Shown: positions 7,322 to 15,965, numbered from the stretch's first letter. The stretch: 47,056 nt of DNA from an uncultured Verrucomicrobiota bacterium (GCA_944389455.1 CALXMK010000020.1:1-47056), one strand, 5' to 3'. The notes: generated from the sequence alone by a model not told the origin. Numbers and translations: made by a program.

Positions 7322-9079
7322 TTATAGGTTCTTTTTTAAAGAAGATGGACTTTGTTTTTCCAATAAATAGAAATCGGCGTCGTATTTTTCCCCCAGGAGC
7401 TCGCACCATCCAAAGAGAATCGCATGATGATTGCTTTGGAGCAAGAGTAATTCCGCGTATTTTCTGGGAAAGGGATTTTCTTTCTCTGTTTGAATAAAGA
7501 AGAGTGTTTCTCCTTTGAACTGGTGTCGAATGGCAATTTCTCCGGCGACAATGTTTGGGAGAGTGTAGACGAAAACAGCAGGAGAAGTTCCGGTAGGGAG
7601 ATTCTGTTCAATTATTTGCTGATGGCGGAGATCGGTATCCAGTGAGGCGGAGCGGTTGACCAGAATAATACCGAGTGTTTCAGGCGGATATTTCTGACGA
7701 ATTTCGGGAGCTTGACGGAGGAGCTGTTCCGCGGCGACAGATCCAAGCTTGGATAGTGGATCCATTTTATGAAAGCGAGGATTAGGGGAATTCAGCTTTT
7801 TATACTCTTCACGAATAAACTCCGCAAATGTTTTTCCGGATGGAGATTGATCATTGCAGAGACGGTAATGAGCACGTTCTGTAATAGAACAAGGGATGGG
7901 GGGGGGCTTTACGGAGTCTTTCAGGTTTTCGTCAGCAGTTTCGATAGAGGCTTCTGTCTTATGAATGATAATAGCGGCATTGGTTCCTCCGAAACCAGAG
8001 AGCAGTTTAAGTATGTTTCGCAGAGGAATAGAACGAGATGCTGATGAAAGATTAAGGGGAAGGGAAACTCCCGTTTGAGAGAATCCGGGGATGCCTAGAA
8101 AAGAATTAGAGCGCATTTGCTCTAAACAGAGAATGGTTTCGGCAATACCCGCAGCTCCAAGAGTATGTCCCAGATAGGGTTTGAGTGTATTAAGAGGAGT
8201 AGATTGCATTTGGACACAATGAATAGCCTTGGATTCCATCTCATCGTTATAGAGAGTACCAGTGCCGTGAGCGTTAATTGCATCGATTTGTTTCGGGGTT
8301 AAGCAGGCTTCTTGCAGCGCTTGACTAATAGCTAGAGCAAGTCCGTCTCCGGTGCGGGATGGGGCGGAAATATGATTGGCATCGTCGGTCATGGCACCTC
8401 CAAGTAAGGTAAAATAGGCATCTCCTTTTTTTGTAAAGGGATAGCGGCGGCGAGTAAGGAGTATCCCGGCGCAGGCTTCTCCCAAGGTTAGACCATCGTG
8501 AGAGATGTCAAAAGGGTGACAGAGAGAGGTGCTAAGAGCTTTAAAAGATTTAAATCCTTCAAAGACGAATGGGCTCAGAAGATCTCCTCCGAGAACGAAG
8601 ATATGATTATAGAGTCCGGCCTGAAGCAGCCGGGCTCCTACGATCAGAGCAGAGGAGCCCGATATGCAGGCATTGGATATTACAATTGGCCGAGGCGCAT
8701 CGTAGCGGCGGCAAATTCGTTCTGCCATTTCTCCCAAAAAACAGCGTGGATCAATTTCGGGCTCCGTGCCTCTAAGTAAATCAATATTGCCTTTAGTCGA
8801 GGAAAAGATAAAGCAGCCTCGCGGATCTGAAGCGTTAAAACCGGATATTTTAAGCAGTTCCTCAGTTACCCGACTAAACAGGTTTTCTAGACGGGTAGAG
8901 TTTGAGCTGTTATTATCCTCAACGAGAGAGTCAGATAGAAGAGGTTCCCATTGGTATCCCGGCAGAGGAGCGTAAGGGGGAAGAGTGAAAGTTTTTTCTT
9001 TCGCGAGGGGAGAGGCAGAGCCGGTACGCAGTTGATGGTTGTTCCAAAGGAGACTATAGGCGGAGAGATAAATTTTCAT
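7322..9079 (-). CDS. Ketosynthase fused to a C-terminal CLF-like half-domain
   Basis: From the ATG at 9079 the protein has 585 residues. Residues 1 to about 370 form a complete condensing domain: C138 in SNACISGSS, H271 in NAHGTGT, H305 in YLGHTLGAAG, and SGFGGTNAA near its end. After a Pro-rich linker (KPPPIP) the last 170 or so residues resemble the N-terminal half of the CLF-like protein at 4894: RHQQIIEQNL, SPAVFVYTLPNIVAGEIAIR, then HAILFGWCE. That part has no Cys and is probably structural. A TTG at 9124 could add 15 residues, but MKIYLSAY is the usual N-terminus of this group. The linker is coded over nine consecutive C (7898-7906). Confidence 0.9.
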   Translation of the reverse strand: MKIYLSAYSLLWNNHQLRTGSASPLAKEKTFTLPPYAPLPGYQWEPLLSDSLVEDNNSSNSTRLENLFSRVTEELLKISGFNASDPRGCFIFSSTKGNIDLLRGTEPEIDPRCFLGEMAERICRRYDAPRPIVISNACISGSSALIVGARLLQAGLYNHIFVLGGDLLSPFVFEGFKSFKALSTSLCHPFDISHDGLTLGEACAGILLTRRRYPFTKKGDAYFTLLGGAMTDDANHISAPSRTGDGLALAISQALQEACLTPKQIDAINAHGTGTLYNDEMESKAIHCVQMQSTPLNTLKPYLGHTLGAAGIAETILCLEQMRSNSFLGIPGFSQTGVSLPLNLSSASRSIPLRNILKLLSGFGGTNAAIIIHKTEASIETADENLKDSVKPPPIPCSITERAHYRLCNDQSPSGKTFAEFIREEYKKLNSPNPRFHKMDPLSKLGSVAAEQLLRQAPEIRQKYPPETLGIILVNRSASLDTDLRHQQIIEQNLPTGTSPAVFVYTLPNIVAGEIAIRHQFKGETLFFIQTEKENPFPRKYAELLLLQSNHHAILFGWCELLGEKYDADFYLLEKQSPSSLKKNL

Positions 9080-9116
9080 GCTATTGTGAATCAGAGATGA
9101 AGAGGAGAGGCTGAGT

Positions 9117-9575
9117 TTATTCAATTCCCCATCTTTTTTTCCATGCTAAGTAAAAAGAGGGAGGCCAGAGTTGGAGTCGATTTTGAGAATCGAGAAAAAC
9201 TTGCAGACTGTGTCCTTGAGCTACAATTTGTTGATCTGATTCACGACGGATTAAATATTCAAAACAGATTTTAGCGGCTTCAGTGGGGAGATAGCGAGTT
9301 TCAATGAGGGCGATATCATTGAGCGTTAGCGGAGATTTAAATTGAATTCTTAAATCAGCAATGGGAGCAGTGAATCCATTTTGGTATATATCCATATAAC
9401 TAAGTCCCGCATAGCGGCGGCCAAAGGCTTCACGTCCATCTTCAAAATAACGCAAGTATTCTCCATGCCAAACGATGTGCATCGAATCTATCTCACTGAA
9501 GCGAACCCGAACTTGAGTTTGGTGAGATAGGATTTTTGTATGTGAGGTGCCCCGATAGGGAAGATTAAATTTCAT
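9117..9575 (-). CDS. Acyl-CoA/acyl-ACP thioesterase (4-hydroxybenzoyl-CoA thioesterase family, hotdog fold)
   Basis: Single hotdog domain of 152 residues that hydrolyses thioesters. Diagnostic stretch VRFSEIDSMHIVWHGEYLRYFEDGREAF, shown in two parts: SEIDSMHIVWHGEY carries the catalytic Asp, and LRYFEDGREAF the helix. I take the ATG at 9575, which overlaps the dehydratase stop by 11 bases; a GTG at 9584 is also possible. In the operon it could release the finished polyene from the carrier or edit mis-primed chains; YbgC-like editing is the general alternative. Confidence 0.88.
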   Translation of the reverse strand: MKFNLPYRGTSHTKILSHQTQVRVRFSEIDSMHIVWHGEYLRYFEDGREAFGRRYAGLSYMDIYQNGFTAPIADLRIQFKSPLTLNDIALIETRYLPTEAAKICFEYLIRRESDQQIVAQGHSLQVFLDSQNRLQLWPPSFYLAWKKRWGIE

Positions 9576-10065
9576 TAAGAGCACAGTAGATTTTCATTCG
9601 GCAGGACATTTGCAGTGTTCCTTCGTGTGAATCAGAAGAGTTGGCGCGAGTTTCGGCCTGGATAAGCCATATTGGGCCAATTTTGTGCAATAGAGTGACA
9701 ATAGTTTGAAGTTGATCGCCTATTTCCGGCAGACGGTGGATTTGGACGTCGTTAACGGAGCCAATGAATCCAATCGGAACTTCTTGGTTTTCCAGTATAC
9801 AGAGATAGCCGATTCGAGCACCGGCGGATTGAGCGATATGTTCAATGAGGCCCATTTCACTCAGGCATCCGTTGCGAACAAAGATATTATCGGCACGAAC
9901 TGTAAAGGAGGATTTAGAGGTCTTATCTTGAAGTCCACAGAAGTAATCAACCATTACAATGGGAGAACGCTGAGGTATGAGATTCAAAATGGGAATTTCC
10001 TCAGGATGTTCGAGGTAGAATTTTTTCTGTTCCGAAGTGATTATATTTGGAGTACTCATTAACAT
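9565..10065 (-). CDS. 3-hydroxyacyl-ACP dehydratase (FabZ/ApeI-ApeP-like hotdog protein)
   Basis: Dehydrates the 3-hydroxyacyl-ACP made by the ketoreductase to the trans-2-enoyl form. Because no enoyl reductase is present, successive rounds leave conjugated double bonds. The 166-residue protein has LIPQRSPIVMVDYF, typical of the polyene dehydratases, and SEMGLIEHIAQSAGA, where the Glu on the central helix would be the general acid. A second in-frame ATG lies at 10059. Two bases separate it from the methyltransferase stop. Studied aryl-polyene systems use a dehydratase pair; only one is seen here. Confidence 0.87.
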   Translation of the reverse strand: MLMSTPNIITSEQKKFYLEHPEEIPILNLIPQRSPIVMVDYFCGLQDKTSKSSFTVRADNIFVRNGCLSEMGLIEHIAQSAGARIGYLCILENQEVPIGFIGSVNDVQIHRLPEIGDQLQTIVTLLHKIGPIWLIQAETRANSSDSHEGTLQMSCRMKIYCALNEI

Positions 10066-10067
10066 GA

Positions 10068-11195
10068 TTATATAAAGTGTGGTTTGCGGCAGCAGAGGAG
10101 AGTGTGATCTCCCTTAAGATGATTGTGAATATTTTTAATTTCCAAGCCGACAGTAGTTAGGTAATTGGTAAGTTCTTGGGAGTGAAATATCTTGCTGTAT
10201 CCATTTGCCATGGCAGTAAAATAGGGACTGGTTTGGGTAAGGCAAAACGCAGAAGCCTCAAAATTCTGTTTATCCCAGAAGAGTTCCAGAATATAGAGGA
10301 GAGTTTTCTCATTCATGGAGGAAAGAACCTTGCGGAGGATAAGGATAATTAGCTCTGCGGAGAAGCAATCCAAGAATTGACTCATCCAAATAACATCAAA
10401 ACCTTCTGGAATGAGTGTCTGAGAGCTAAGAATATCTCCAGGAATGCAATGAATGCGTTCTGCTCCAGGTTGGCCGGCAATCGTTTTTTGAAGAACTTCC
10501 AATTGTGAAGGGAGATCCAATACGGTAACTTGGATATCGGGATTTGTTTGAACACAGCGCAAAGCCCAGCGGCCGCTGTTTCCGCCAATATCCAGAAGTT
10601 TTCGAGGATGAGTGGATAAAATGATTTTTAGTGCTTCTTCAAAAGATTCATCTGAGTAAAAATGATCGAAAGCAAACCAGCTGGCTTGAGTTTCGGGAGG
10701 GAGCTGGGTGAGTCCTTCGTAGATAGTGTTCCAACTGCCAAAATGTTTCAGACCTTCAGGTTTACCTGAGAGTAAGGATTCCTCCAAATGATAGAGTCCC
10801 AAATAATTGACGGCGTGATTGAACTCTAAATTGATTTTGACTCTGGAGTCATTGAGAAGGAACCAGCCTGTTTTGGAGAGAGTGAAAAGAGACGTTTGCG
10901 GATTTACCAGAATAGTTCCCAGAGTGAGTGAGGATTCCAACAGAATTTGAACCGCGTAAAGGGAAAGATTGGATTGAGCTGAAATTTCTTCAACGGAAAT
11001 TCCTTCAGGATGATCTGAAAGGAGTTTAAAAATTCCAAATTTGAGCATCAATCGTGAGATTTGAAAAATTACAGGAGCGTAGCTGATTTGATGCGCGAGA
11101 TATTGGGCTTGTCGGGCGGAGAGAGTATCTTTGGAGTAGAGTGATGCCAAAGAATTTGATAAATCGAATTTTTTATTAGATGAGGTATTATTCAT
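10068..11195 (-). CDS. SAM-dependent O-methyltransferase with winged-helix dimerisation domain
   Basis: Transfers methyl from S-adenosylmethionine, probably to a phenolic oxygen of the aryl head group. From the ATG at 11195 the protein has 375 residues. Residues about 25-110 are an HTH-like dimerisation domain (PEGISVEEIS). The Rossmann domain follows with motif I LLDIGGNSGRWA and the acidic turn VTVLDLP, then GDIL and DVIWMSQFLDCF. It matches the plant-type/CrtF-like O-methyltransferase family. The start forms an ATGA overlap with the acyltransferase stop; a TTG ten codons upstream is less likely. A methylated aryl ring is common in aryl polyenes and flexirubins, so this role is well supported by context. 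Confidence 0.88.
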   Translation of the reverse strand: MNNTSSNKKFDLSNSLASLYSKDTLSARQAQYLAHQISYAPVIFQISRLMLKFGIFKLLSDHPEGISVEEISAQSNLSLYAVQILLESSLTLGTILVNPQTSLFTLSKTGWFLLNDSRVKINLEFNHAVNYLGLYHLEESLLSGKPEGLKHFGSWNTIYEGLTQLPPETQASWFAFDHFYSDESFEEALKIILSTHPRKLLDIGGNSGRWALRCVQTNPDIQVTVLDLPSQLEVLQKTIAGQPGAERIHCIPGDILSSQTLIPEGFDVIWMSQFLDCFSAELIILILRKVLSSMNEKTLLYILELFWDKQNFEASAFCLTQTSPYFTAMANGYSKIFHSQELTNYLTTVGLEIKNIHNHLKGDHTLLCCRKPHFI

Positions 11196-12106
11196 TTTAT
11201 TTGAGAAATGGCGGCAGAATCCCAAAAGCAGTAGAAATTAAACCATTGCTGCGGAGTTTGACTGAGAATTTCTTCTAACGCGGTTATATATTGATGAAGC
11301 AATTGGAGCGCAGGGGAAACATGAGAATTAGTCTGTACAGGCTCCGCAACGCGGAAGTTGAAGCGATAGGTTTTATGTGGATGACGTGTAGCAAAATAAA
11401 AGATAACCGGTACTCGGAATCTGGCTGAGAGATGAAAAGGACCTTGAGGAAATAGAGCTTCACGTCCCATAAAATTGGCACTCAGAGTTCTTTGCCCTTG
11501 GATATACCGATCTCCTTGAATGCAGATAAATTCTCCTTGATCAAGTGTGCTTTTAATTTTGAGCAGGTAATCCAACGGGTTCTCAGAGAGAGAAATAATT
11601 CGAGAGAGTGTATTTGGAGAGTAATCCGTATGCTTTTGATTTGCTTGATTGCGAAACATGACAAAGTGCATTTTATTGGCGAAATCTCCAAAAAGGTGAG
11701 AGCCGCTTTCCCAATTTCCGATATGGGCCCCGATGAAGATAGCGCCTTTGGAAGAGATGGGGATGAATTTTTTTAAGAATTCATCAACCTCATCCGTATT
11801 AAAACGGTATTGGGGAGTCATTCCCTCATTAAGTGCTATTTTATCTATCAGGATTTGTCCAAAGCGATAGTAGTGAAGATAAATATTCAGCATTGAAGCG
11901 AGTTTTCCGCAGTGAAGAGAGCGTCGGTAGTAATCCCAGAGCGCCACAGTAGCAGCAGGTGCGGCCGGAATAAAATATAATGCCACAGGCCATAGGAGCA
12001 GATAAGCACTCCAGAGTCCGATATATTTGATTAACCAGAAGAAGCAGAGGTTCCCCCAATAACCTCCTCTGGATTTACCGGACCATTTTTGATGAGGTTC
12101 TGCCAT
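11192..12106 (-). CDS. LpxL/HtrB-family lipid acyltransferase of the polyene operon
   Basis: Inner-membrane acyltransferase related to the late lipid A acyltransferases. One hydrophobic segment (about 20-58) is followed by the catalytic domain with the HX4E motif HIGNWE (H128, E133), ICIQGDRYIQGQ, and FMGREALFPQGPFHLS, where substrate-binding residues lie. At 304 residues it has the usual length. It sits between the upstream ACP (30-base gap) and the methyltransferase (4-base overlap). Homologues in aryl-polyene clusters are thought to attach the polyene acid to a lipid anchor. Lipid A acylation is the alternative, but no lpx genes are near. Confidence 0.87.
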   Translation of the reverse strand: MAEPHQKWSGKSRGGYWGNLCFFWLIKYIGLWSAYLLLWPVALYFIPAAPAATVALWDYYRRSLHCGKLASMLNIYLHYYRFGQILIDKIALNEGMTPQYRFNTDEVDEFLKKFIPISSKGAIFIGAHIGNWESGSHLFGDFANKMHFVMFRNQANQKHTDYSPNTLSRIISLSENPLDYLLKIKSTLDQGEFICIQGDRYIQGQRTLSANFMGREALFPQGPFHLSARFRVPVIFYFATRHPHKTYRFNFRVAEPVQTNSHVSPALQLLHQYITALEEILSQTPQQWFNFYCFWDSAAISQIK

Positions 12107-12135
12107 GAATACAGAAAATAAGTAGAGAGGAATTA

Positions 12136-12414
12136 TTATTTCTCAGAGGTTTCCTTTTCACGAATTTTGCGTATGATTAGATCATAGAAAGTCTGAAAGG
12201 TTTTTAATTCGGTAAAATCGGTTTCCGTAAGGATAATACCAAAGTTTTTGTCAATCAGCACAACCACATCGACCAGATCAAGACTGTCGATTTGCATCGT
12301 TTGCAGCAGGGGGGCCTCGGGTTTAATTTCAGTTGGGTCTGCTTCAAATTCAGAGACAAGAACTTCATTGATTTTATTAATGATTTCTTGATCAGTCATT
12401 TTTGGGATTTTCAT
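12136..12414 (-). CDS. Acyl carrier protein (polyene operon, upstream copy)
   Basis: 92-residue carrier protein with the phosphopantetheine Ser at S44 in MQIDSLDLVDVV. The charged N-terminus and the LIDKNFGI helix are typical. Eight bases separate it from the stop of the ketosynthase upstream, so the two are probably co-translated and may work together. Its sequence is clearly distinct from the second ACP at 7042, which argues for different jobs (for example priming versus elongation) rather than a recent duplication. Confidence 0.93.
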   Translation of the reverse strand: MKIPKMTDQEIINKINEVLVSEFEADPTEIKPEAPLLQTMQIDSLDLVDVVVLIDKNFGIILTETDFTELKTFQTFYDLIIRKIREKETSEK

Positions 12415-12422
12415 TTTGATCT

Positions 12423-13664
12423 CTAGTTATCGTTAAATTTTTTAATAATCAGCGTAGAGTTCGTTCCTCCAAAACCGAAGGAGTTGGAAAGGTAACAATT
12501 AAAAGGGGTTTCAATTCTTCGATTGGGGATGTTCAGTTGGCGGGTTGCTTCATCCCCTTCCTCAAAATTAATATTGGGTGCGATGAAGTTGTTATTCATC
12601 ATGAGATTTGAGTAGATAATTTCGCTGGCACCGGCCATCCACATTTCATGTCCTGTCATTGACTTGGTGGATGTAACCCAAGGGGTGTTTTCCTTAAAGA
12701 CAGCAACAATTGCACGGGCCTCATTAGCGTCCCCTAAGGGAGTTGAAGTGCCGTGAGCGTTGATATAATCGATTTGAGCAGGAGTGATTCCGGCTTGGCG
12801 GATAGCCATTTCCAGAGAACGGCGAGGGCCGTCTACATTGGGAACAGAAATATGATCTCCATTGGAGGAAAAACCATAGCCGATAATTTCCGCGGTGATC
12901 TTTGCCCCACGTGCACGCGCAGAGGCCAGCGTTTCAATTACCAGTGATGCTGCTCCTCCACTGGGAACGAGTCCGTCTCGACTTTTATCAAAGGGTCTGG
13001 AGGCACGGGTTGGGTCATCCTCACGGGTTGAGAAGGCTCCAAGTCCATCAAAACTACCTACAGAATAGAGGTTTGTCTCTTGGCATCCACCACAGAGAAT
13101 ACATTTCTGAAGGCCTTGTTTAATGAGAAGATAGCCGATTCCGATAGAGTGAGATCCACTGGCGCAGGCTCCAGAGATAGTAAAATTTATTCCCCGCAGA
13201 CTGAAAATAACCGAGAGATTCATAGTGGCAGTGGAGTTCATCGATTGGAACATATTACCGGAACCGACCATCATGGTATTTTTACGTTTGCGAATAATGT
13301 CAGCTCCTTCGACTACCGGTTGAGCACTGCTGTCGTTGCCATAGAGAATGCCGACTTCATGCGTTCGCAGGTAATCTTGATCTATCCCTGCGTTTTCAAA
13401 AGCTTCTTTTGTAGCCAGGTAGGCGTATTGACCTTGTTCGGGAAGGCCGATTCTCTGTCGACGATCCAGAATTCCTTTGAGGTTAGGGGACTGTAAGATT
13501 CCCGTCAGGCAGGAACGATATCCATATTCTTTGCGCTCAGGATCCAGCCCAATTCCTGAACGTCCTTCCCAAAGGGATTGCCGTACAGAGTCCAGTCCTA
13601 TGCCGATGCAGGAGTAAATTCCCATTCCGGTGATAACGACTCGTTGTTCAGGTGAGTTTGGCAT
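12423..13664 (-). CDS. Beta-ketoacyl-ACP synthase (FabB/ApeR-like)
   Basis: Complete condensing enzyme of 413 residues with nucleophile C167 in SGACASGSHS, H304 in NAHGTSTPLGD, H339 in MTGHEMWMAGAS, and the C-terminal SNSFGFGGTNS. The MTGHEMWMAGAS variant is characteristic of FabB-like enzymes found in aryl-polyene clusters. It is the third ketosynthase in the operon, lies between the ketoreductase and the first ACP, and could carry out the first condensation on the aryl starter or fill a housekeeping role. Closely spaced on both sides (27 and 8 bases). Confidence 0.93.
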   Translation of the reverse strand: MPNSPEQRVVITGMGIYSCIGIGLDSVRQSLWEGRSGIGLDPERKEYGYRSCLTGILQSPNLKGILDRRQRIGLPEQGQYAYLATKEAFENAGIDQDYLRTHEVGILYGNDSSAQPVVEGADIIRKRKNTMMVGSGNMFQSMNSTATMNLSVIFSLRGINFTISGACASGSHSIGIGYLLIKQGLQKCILCGGCQETNLYSVGSFDGLGAFSTREDDPTRASRPFDKSRDGLVPSGGAASLVIETLASARARGAKITAEIIGYGFSSNGDHISVPNVDGPRRSLEMAIRQAGITPAQIDYINAHGTSTPLGDANEARAIVAVFKENTPWVTSTKSMTGHEMWMAGASEIIYSNLMMNNNFIAPNINFEEGDEATRQLNIPNRRIETPFNCYLSNSFGFGGTNSTLIIKKFNDN

Positions 13665-13691
13665 ATATTGGATGTCGATGGTTTTATATTT

Positions 13692-14435
13692 TTAGCTATA
13701 GAGTCCTCCGTTAACCGAAATAACTTGACCAGTGATGTAACTTGCGTCAGGTGAAGTTAAAAATGCGGCAACAGCGGCAACTTCTTCTGGAGTACCAAAT
13801 CTGCCGGCAGGAATCAATTTTTTTAATTCTTCCGTTTTCAAATCTGAGGTCATATCGGTTTGGATAAAGCCTGGTGCAATTGCGTTGACGGTGACTCCTT
13901 TGCGGGCAATTTCCTGTGCCAGAGCTTTGGTTGCCGCGATAAGAGCCCCTTTAGCAGCGGAGTAATTGGTTTGTCCTGGGACACCTTTTAAGCCGGAGAG
14001 TGAGGCAATATTGATGATTCGGCCAAAGCGGTGAGCAATCATGTTTTTAAGCAAGGGCCGAGTGAGATTATAAAATCCCTGCAAGGTTGTATCTATAACG
14101 GAGTTCCAATTATCTGGTTCCATCCAGATGAGGAGAGAATCTCGACGGATACCGGCATTGTTAACCAGAATTTTGATCACAGAATTGGGATGAGCCGCGT
14201 GCCAGGTGCTCAGCGCATGGGCAGAGGCTTCGGAGTCAGTCACATCGAATTTGAGCAATTCACCTGTACCTCCCTCTTTTTGGATAGTTGTGAGAACGGC
14301 TTTGGCGTCCGTATCGTTGGAGCGGTAATTGATAAGAATGGAAAACCCCATTTTTGCCAGGCGAAGAGCAATGGCACGGCCGATTCCGCGGCTGGCGCCG
14401 GATATAAGTGCGTATGAATTGGTTTGAGCAGACAT
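13692..14435 (-). CDS. 3-oxoacyl-ACP reductase (FabG-like, SDR family)
   Basis: NADPH-dependent reduction of 3-oxoacyl-ACP to 3-hydroxyacyl-ACP, the step between condensation and dehydration. The 247-residue protein has the nucleotide-binding GASRGIG (13-19), NNAG (92-95), and the catalytic S145, Y158, K162 in SLSGLKGVPGQTNYSAAK. The ending ITGQVISVNGG is typical of FabG. It follows the ammonia-lyase by 13 bases. Equivalent to ApeQ by position and family. A general fatty-acid FabG is unlikely here given that the operon holds no malonyl transferase or enoyl reductase. Confidence 0.94.
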   Translation of the reverse strand: MSAQTNSYALISGASRGIGRAIALRLAKMGFSILINYRSNDTDAKAVLTTIQKEGGTGELLKFDVTDSEASAHALSTWHAAHPNSVIKILVNNAGIRRDSLLIWMEPDNWNSVIDTTLQGFYNLTRPLLKNMIAHRFGRIINIASLSGLKGVPGQTNYSAAKGALIAATKALAQEIARKGVTVNAIAPGFIQTDMTSDLKTEELKKLIPAGRFGTPEEVAAVAAFLTSPDASYITGQVISVNGGLYS

Positions 14436-14448
14436 AATGAGGGGAGAT

Positions 14449-15948
14449 TTATTCTGATTTTAAAGATTCGATCAAAGCTTGAATTTCAAGATATTTAGGT
14501 TCATCAGCGCTGAATTGGGGACAAAGAGAGCGAATACGCTCGTAGAGTTGACGTGTGGCTGGAGCTAGATTTTGTGATATTTTTAGGTAGTCGACGGCTT
14601 GGGCCAGCGCAATAAGATGAATGGAGAGAACTTGCCATGCGTTTTCGATGACTTGTGCCGTCAGTAAAGCGGAGTTGGTTCCCATACTGACAATATCCTG
14701 ATTATCGTTATTATTAGGTATGCTGTGGATATACATGGGATTGGAGAGTGTTTGACATTCGGCTGTGGTGGAGGTAGCGGTAAATTGAAGAGCCTGCATT
14801 CCGTAGTTGAGCCCAGGAGTTCCCAGATTAACGAAGGGGGGCAATATGCCATTAATTTTGTCATGACAGAGATAGTTAAGCTGGCGTTCCATGAGCATTG
14901 TCATTTTAGTGATGGCGATTTTGATTTTATCCATTTCCAGAGAGATGTAATCTCCGTGGAAATTTCCACCATGATAAACCATTTGAGTCTGAGGGTCTAC
15001 TATAGGATTATCATTTGCGGAGTTGAGTTCTTCAATCAAGATTTGTTCAGCAGTATGGAGAACTTCATTTACCGGTCCCAGTATTTGGGGGGCACATCGC
15101 AGAGAGTAATAGGGCTGGACTCGTTTGGGAAGAATCTTTTGATGAATATCTGCCGTATAAAAGTCTTCCTGCCGATTGGTCAGACAGCGGCTTTTTTGAG
15201 CCAAGGTGCGCATTTGAGCTGCAATTTCAATTTGTCCGCGATGAGATTTTAGCTCATTGAGCCGTTCTGACATGAAATCATCAGGGGAACTTGCGATTTC
15301 GTTCATCAGAACAGATGCAATTACAGCGTAATTGAGCAGTTTTTGAGCCATGACCAAGTTTACCAATCCTATTCCAGTCATCATGGAGGTTCCATTGGTC
15401 AGGGCAAGTCCTTCTCGGATATGCAGTGAGAGGGGACTTATCCTGAGTTGTTCCATGATTTTGGCAGAGGATTGCAGGGTATTCTGGTAAAAAGCGTTGC
15501 CTTCACCAATCAAGACTAGGGCGATATGAGCCAGTTGAACAAGATCTCCACTGGCTCCGACACTGCCATGGCGAGGAACAAATGGGATGATTTGGCAGTT
15601 GATAAATTGACGAAGCAATTCCACAGTCTGAGGGTGAACTCCTGAACAGCCGGTGAGGAATGCCCGCAGGCGAGCGATCAAGGCCGCTTTGACCCAAAGA
15701 GACGGAAGTGGTTCCCCTGCACCACAGGAGTGACTGCGGATAATATTATATTGCAGGTTGATGAGATCGGCTTCCTCAATATGATAGCTGGCCATGGGGC
15801 CAAAACCGGTGTTGATTCCATAAATAACTTTATCTTTAGAAAAAACTTTCAGGAAACGATAGCTTTCTTCTACTTTTTGAAGCTCTTCCGAGCTGATCTC
15901 GATCGATTTCTTTTCCCAAAGAACATTTTTAAATTCAGTTAAATTCAT
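14449..15948 (-). CDS. Aromatic amino acid ammonia-lyase (HAL/TAL/PAL family), first gene of the polyene operon
   Basis: Eliminates ammonia from an aromatic amino acid to give the corresponding arylacrylic acid. The self-processing MIO triad A132-S133-G134 is in HGSVGASGDLVQLAH; YGINTGFG (43-50) and the later GGNFHG and LNSANDNPIV are family landmarks. Length 499, near the bacterial norm. At the substrate-selectivity position it has S72-H73 (IIRSHSCG), the pair usual in histidine ammonia-lyases, yet no hut gene is nearby and the operon makes sense only with a phenylpropenoate starter. Related enzymes in flexirubin clusters act on tyrosine. Tyrosine to 4-coumarate is therefore the best guess, not proven by the motif. 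A small hairpin precedes the start. Confidence 0.9.
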   Translation of the reverse strand: MNLTEFKNVLWEKKSIEISSEELQKVEESYRFLKVFSKDKVIYGINTGFGPMASYHIEEADLINLQYNIIRSHSCGAGEPLPSLWVKAALIARLRAFLTGCSGVHPQTVELLRQFINCQIIPFVPRHGSVGASGDLVQLAHIALVLIGEGNAFYQNTLQSSAKIMEQLRISPLSLHIREGLALTNGTSMMTGIGLVNLVMAQKLLNYAVIASVLMNEIASSPDDFMSERLNELKSHRGQIEIAAQMRTLAQKSRCLTNRQEDFYTADIHQKILPKRVQPYYSLRCAPQILGPVNEVLHTAEQILIEELNSANDNPIVDPQTQMVYHGGNFHGDYISLEMDKIKIAITKMTMLMERQLNYLCHDKINGILPPFVNLGTPGLNYGMQALQFTATSTTAECQTLSNPMYIHSIPNNNDNQDIVSMGTNSALLTAQVIENAWQVLSIHLIALAQAVDYLKISQNLAPATRQLYERIRSLCPQFSADEPKYLEIQALIESLKSE

Positions 15949-15965
15949 AAAAAATTATTTTTTTA

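Noticed and set aside
9080..9124. TTG start for the KS-CLF fusion protein
   Set aside because: No spaced ribosome site, and family members begin at the MKIY position.
14449..15948. HutH (histidine utilisation) annotation
   Set aside because: The SH selectivity pair is HutH-like, but no hutU, hutI or hutG lies nearby, and the gene leads a polyene operon.
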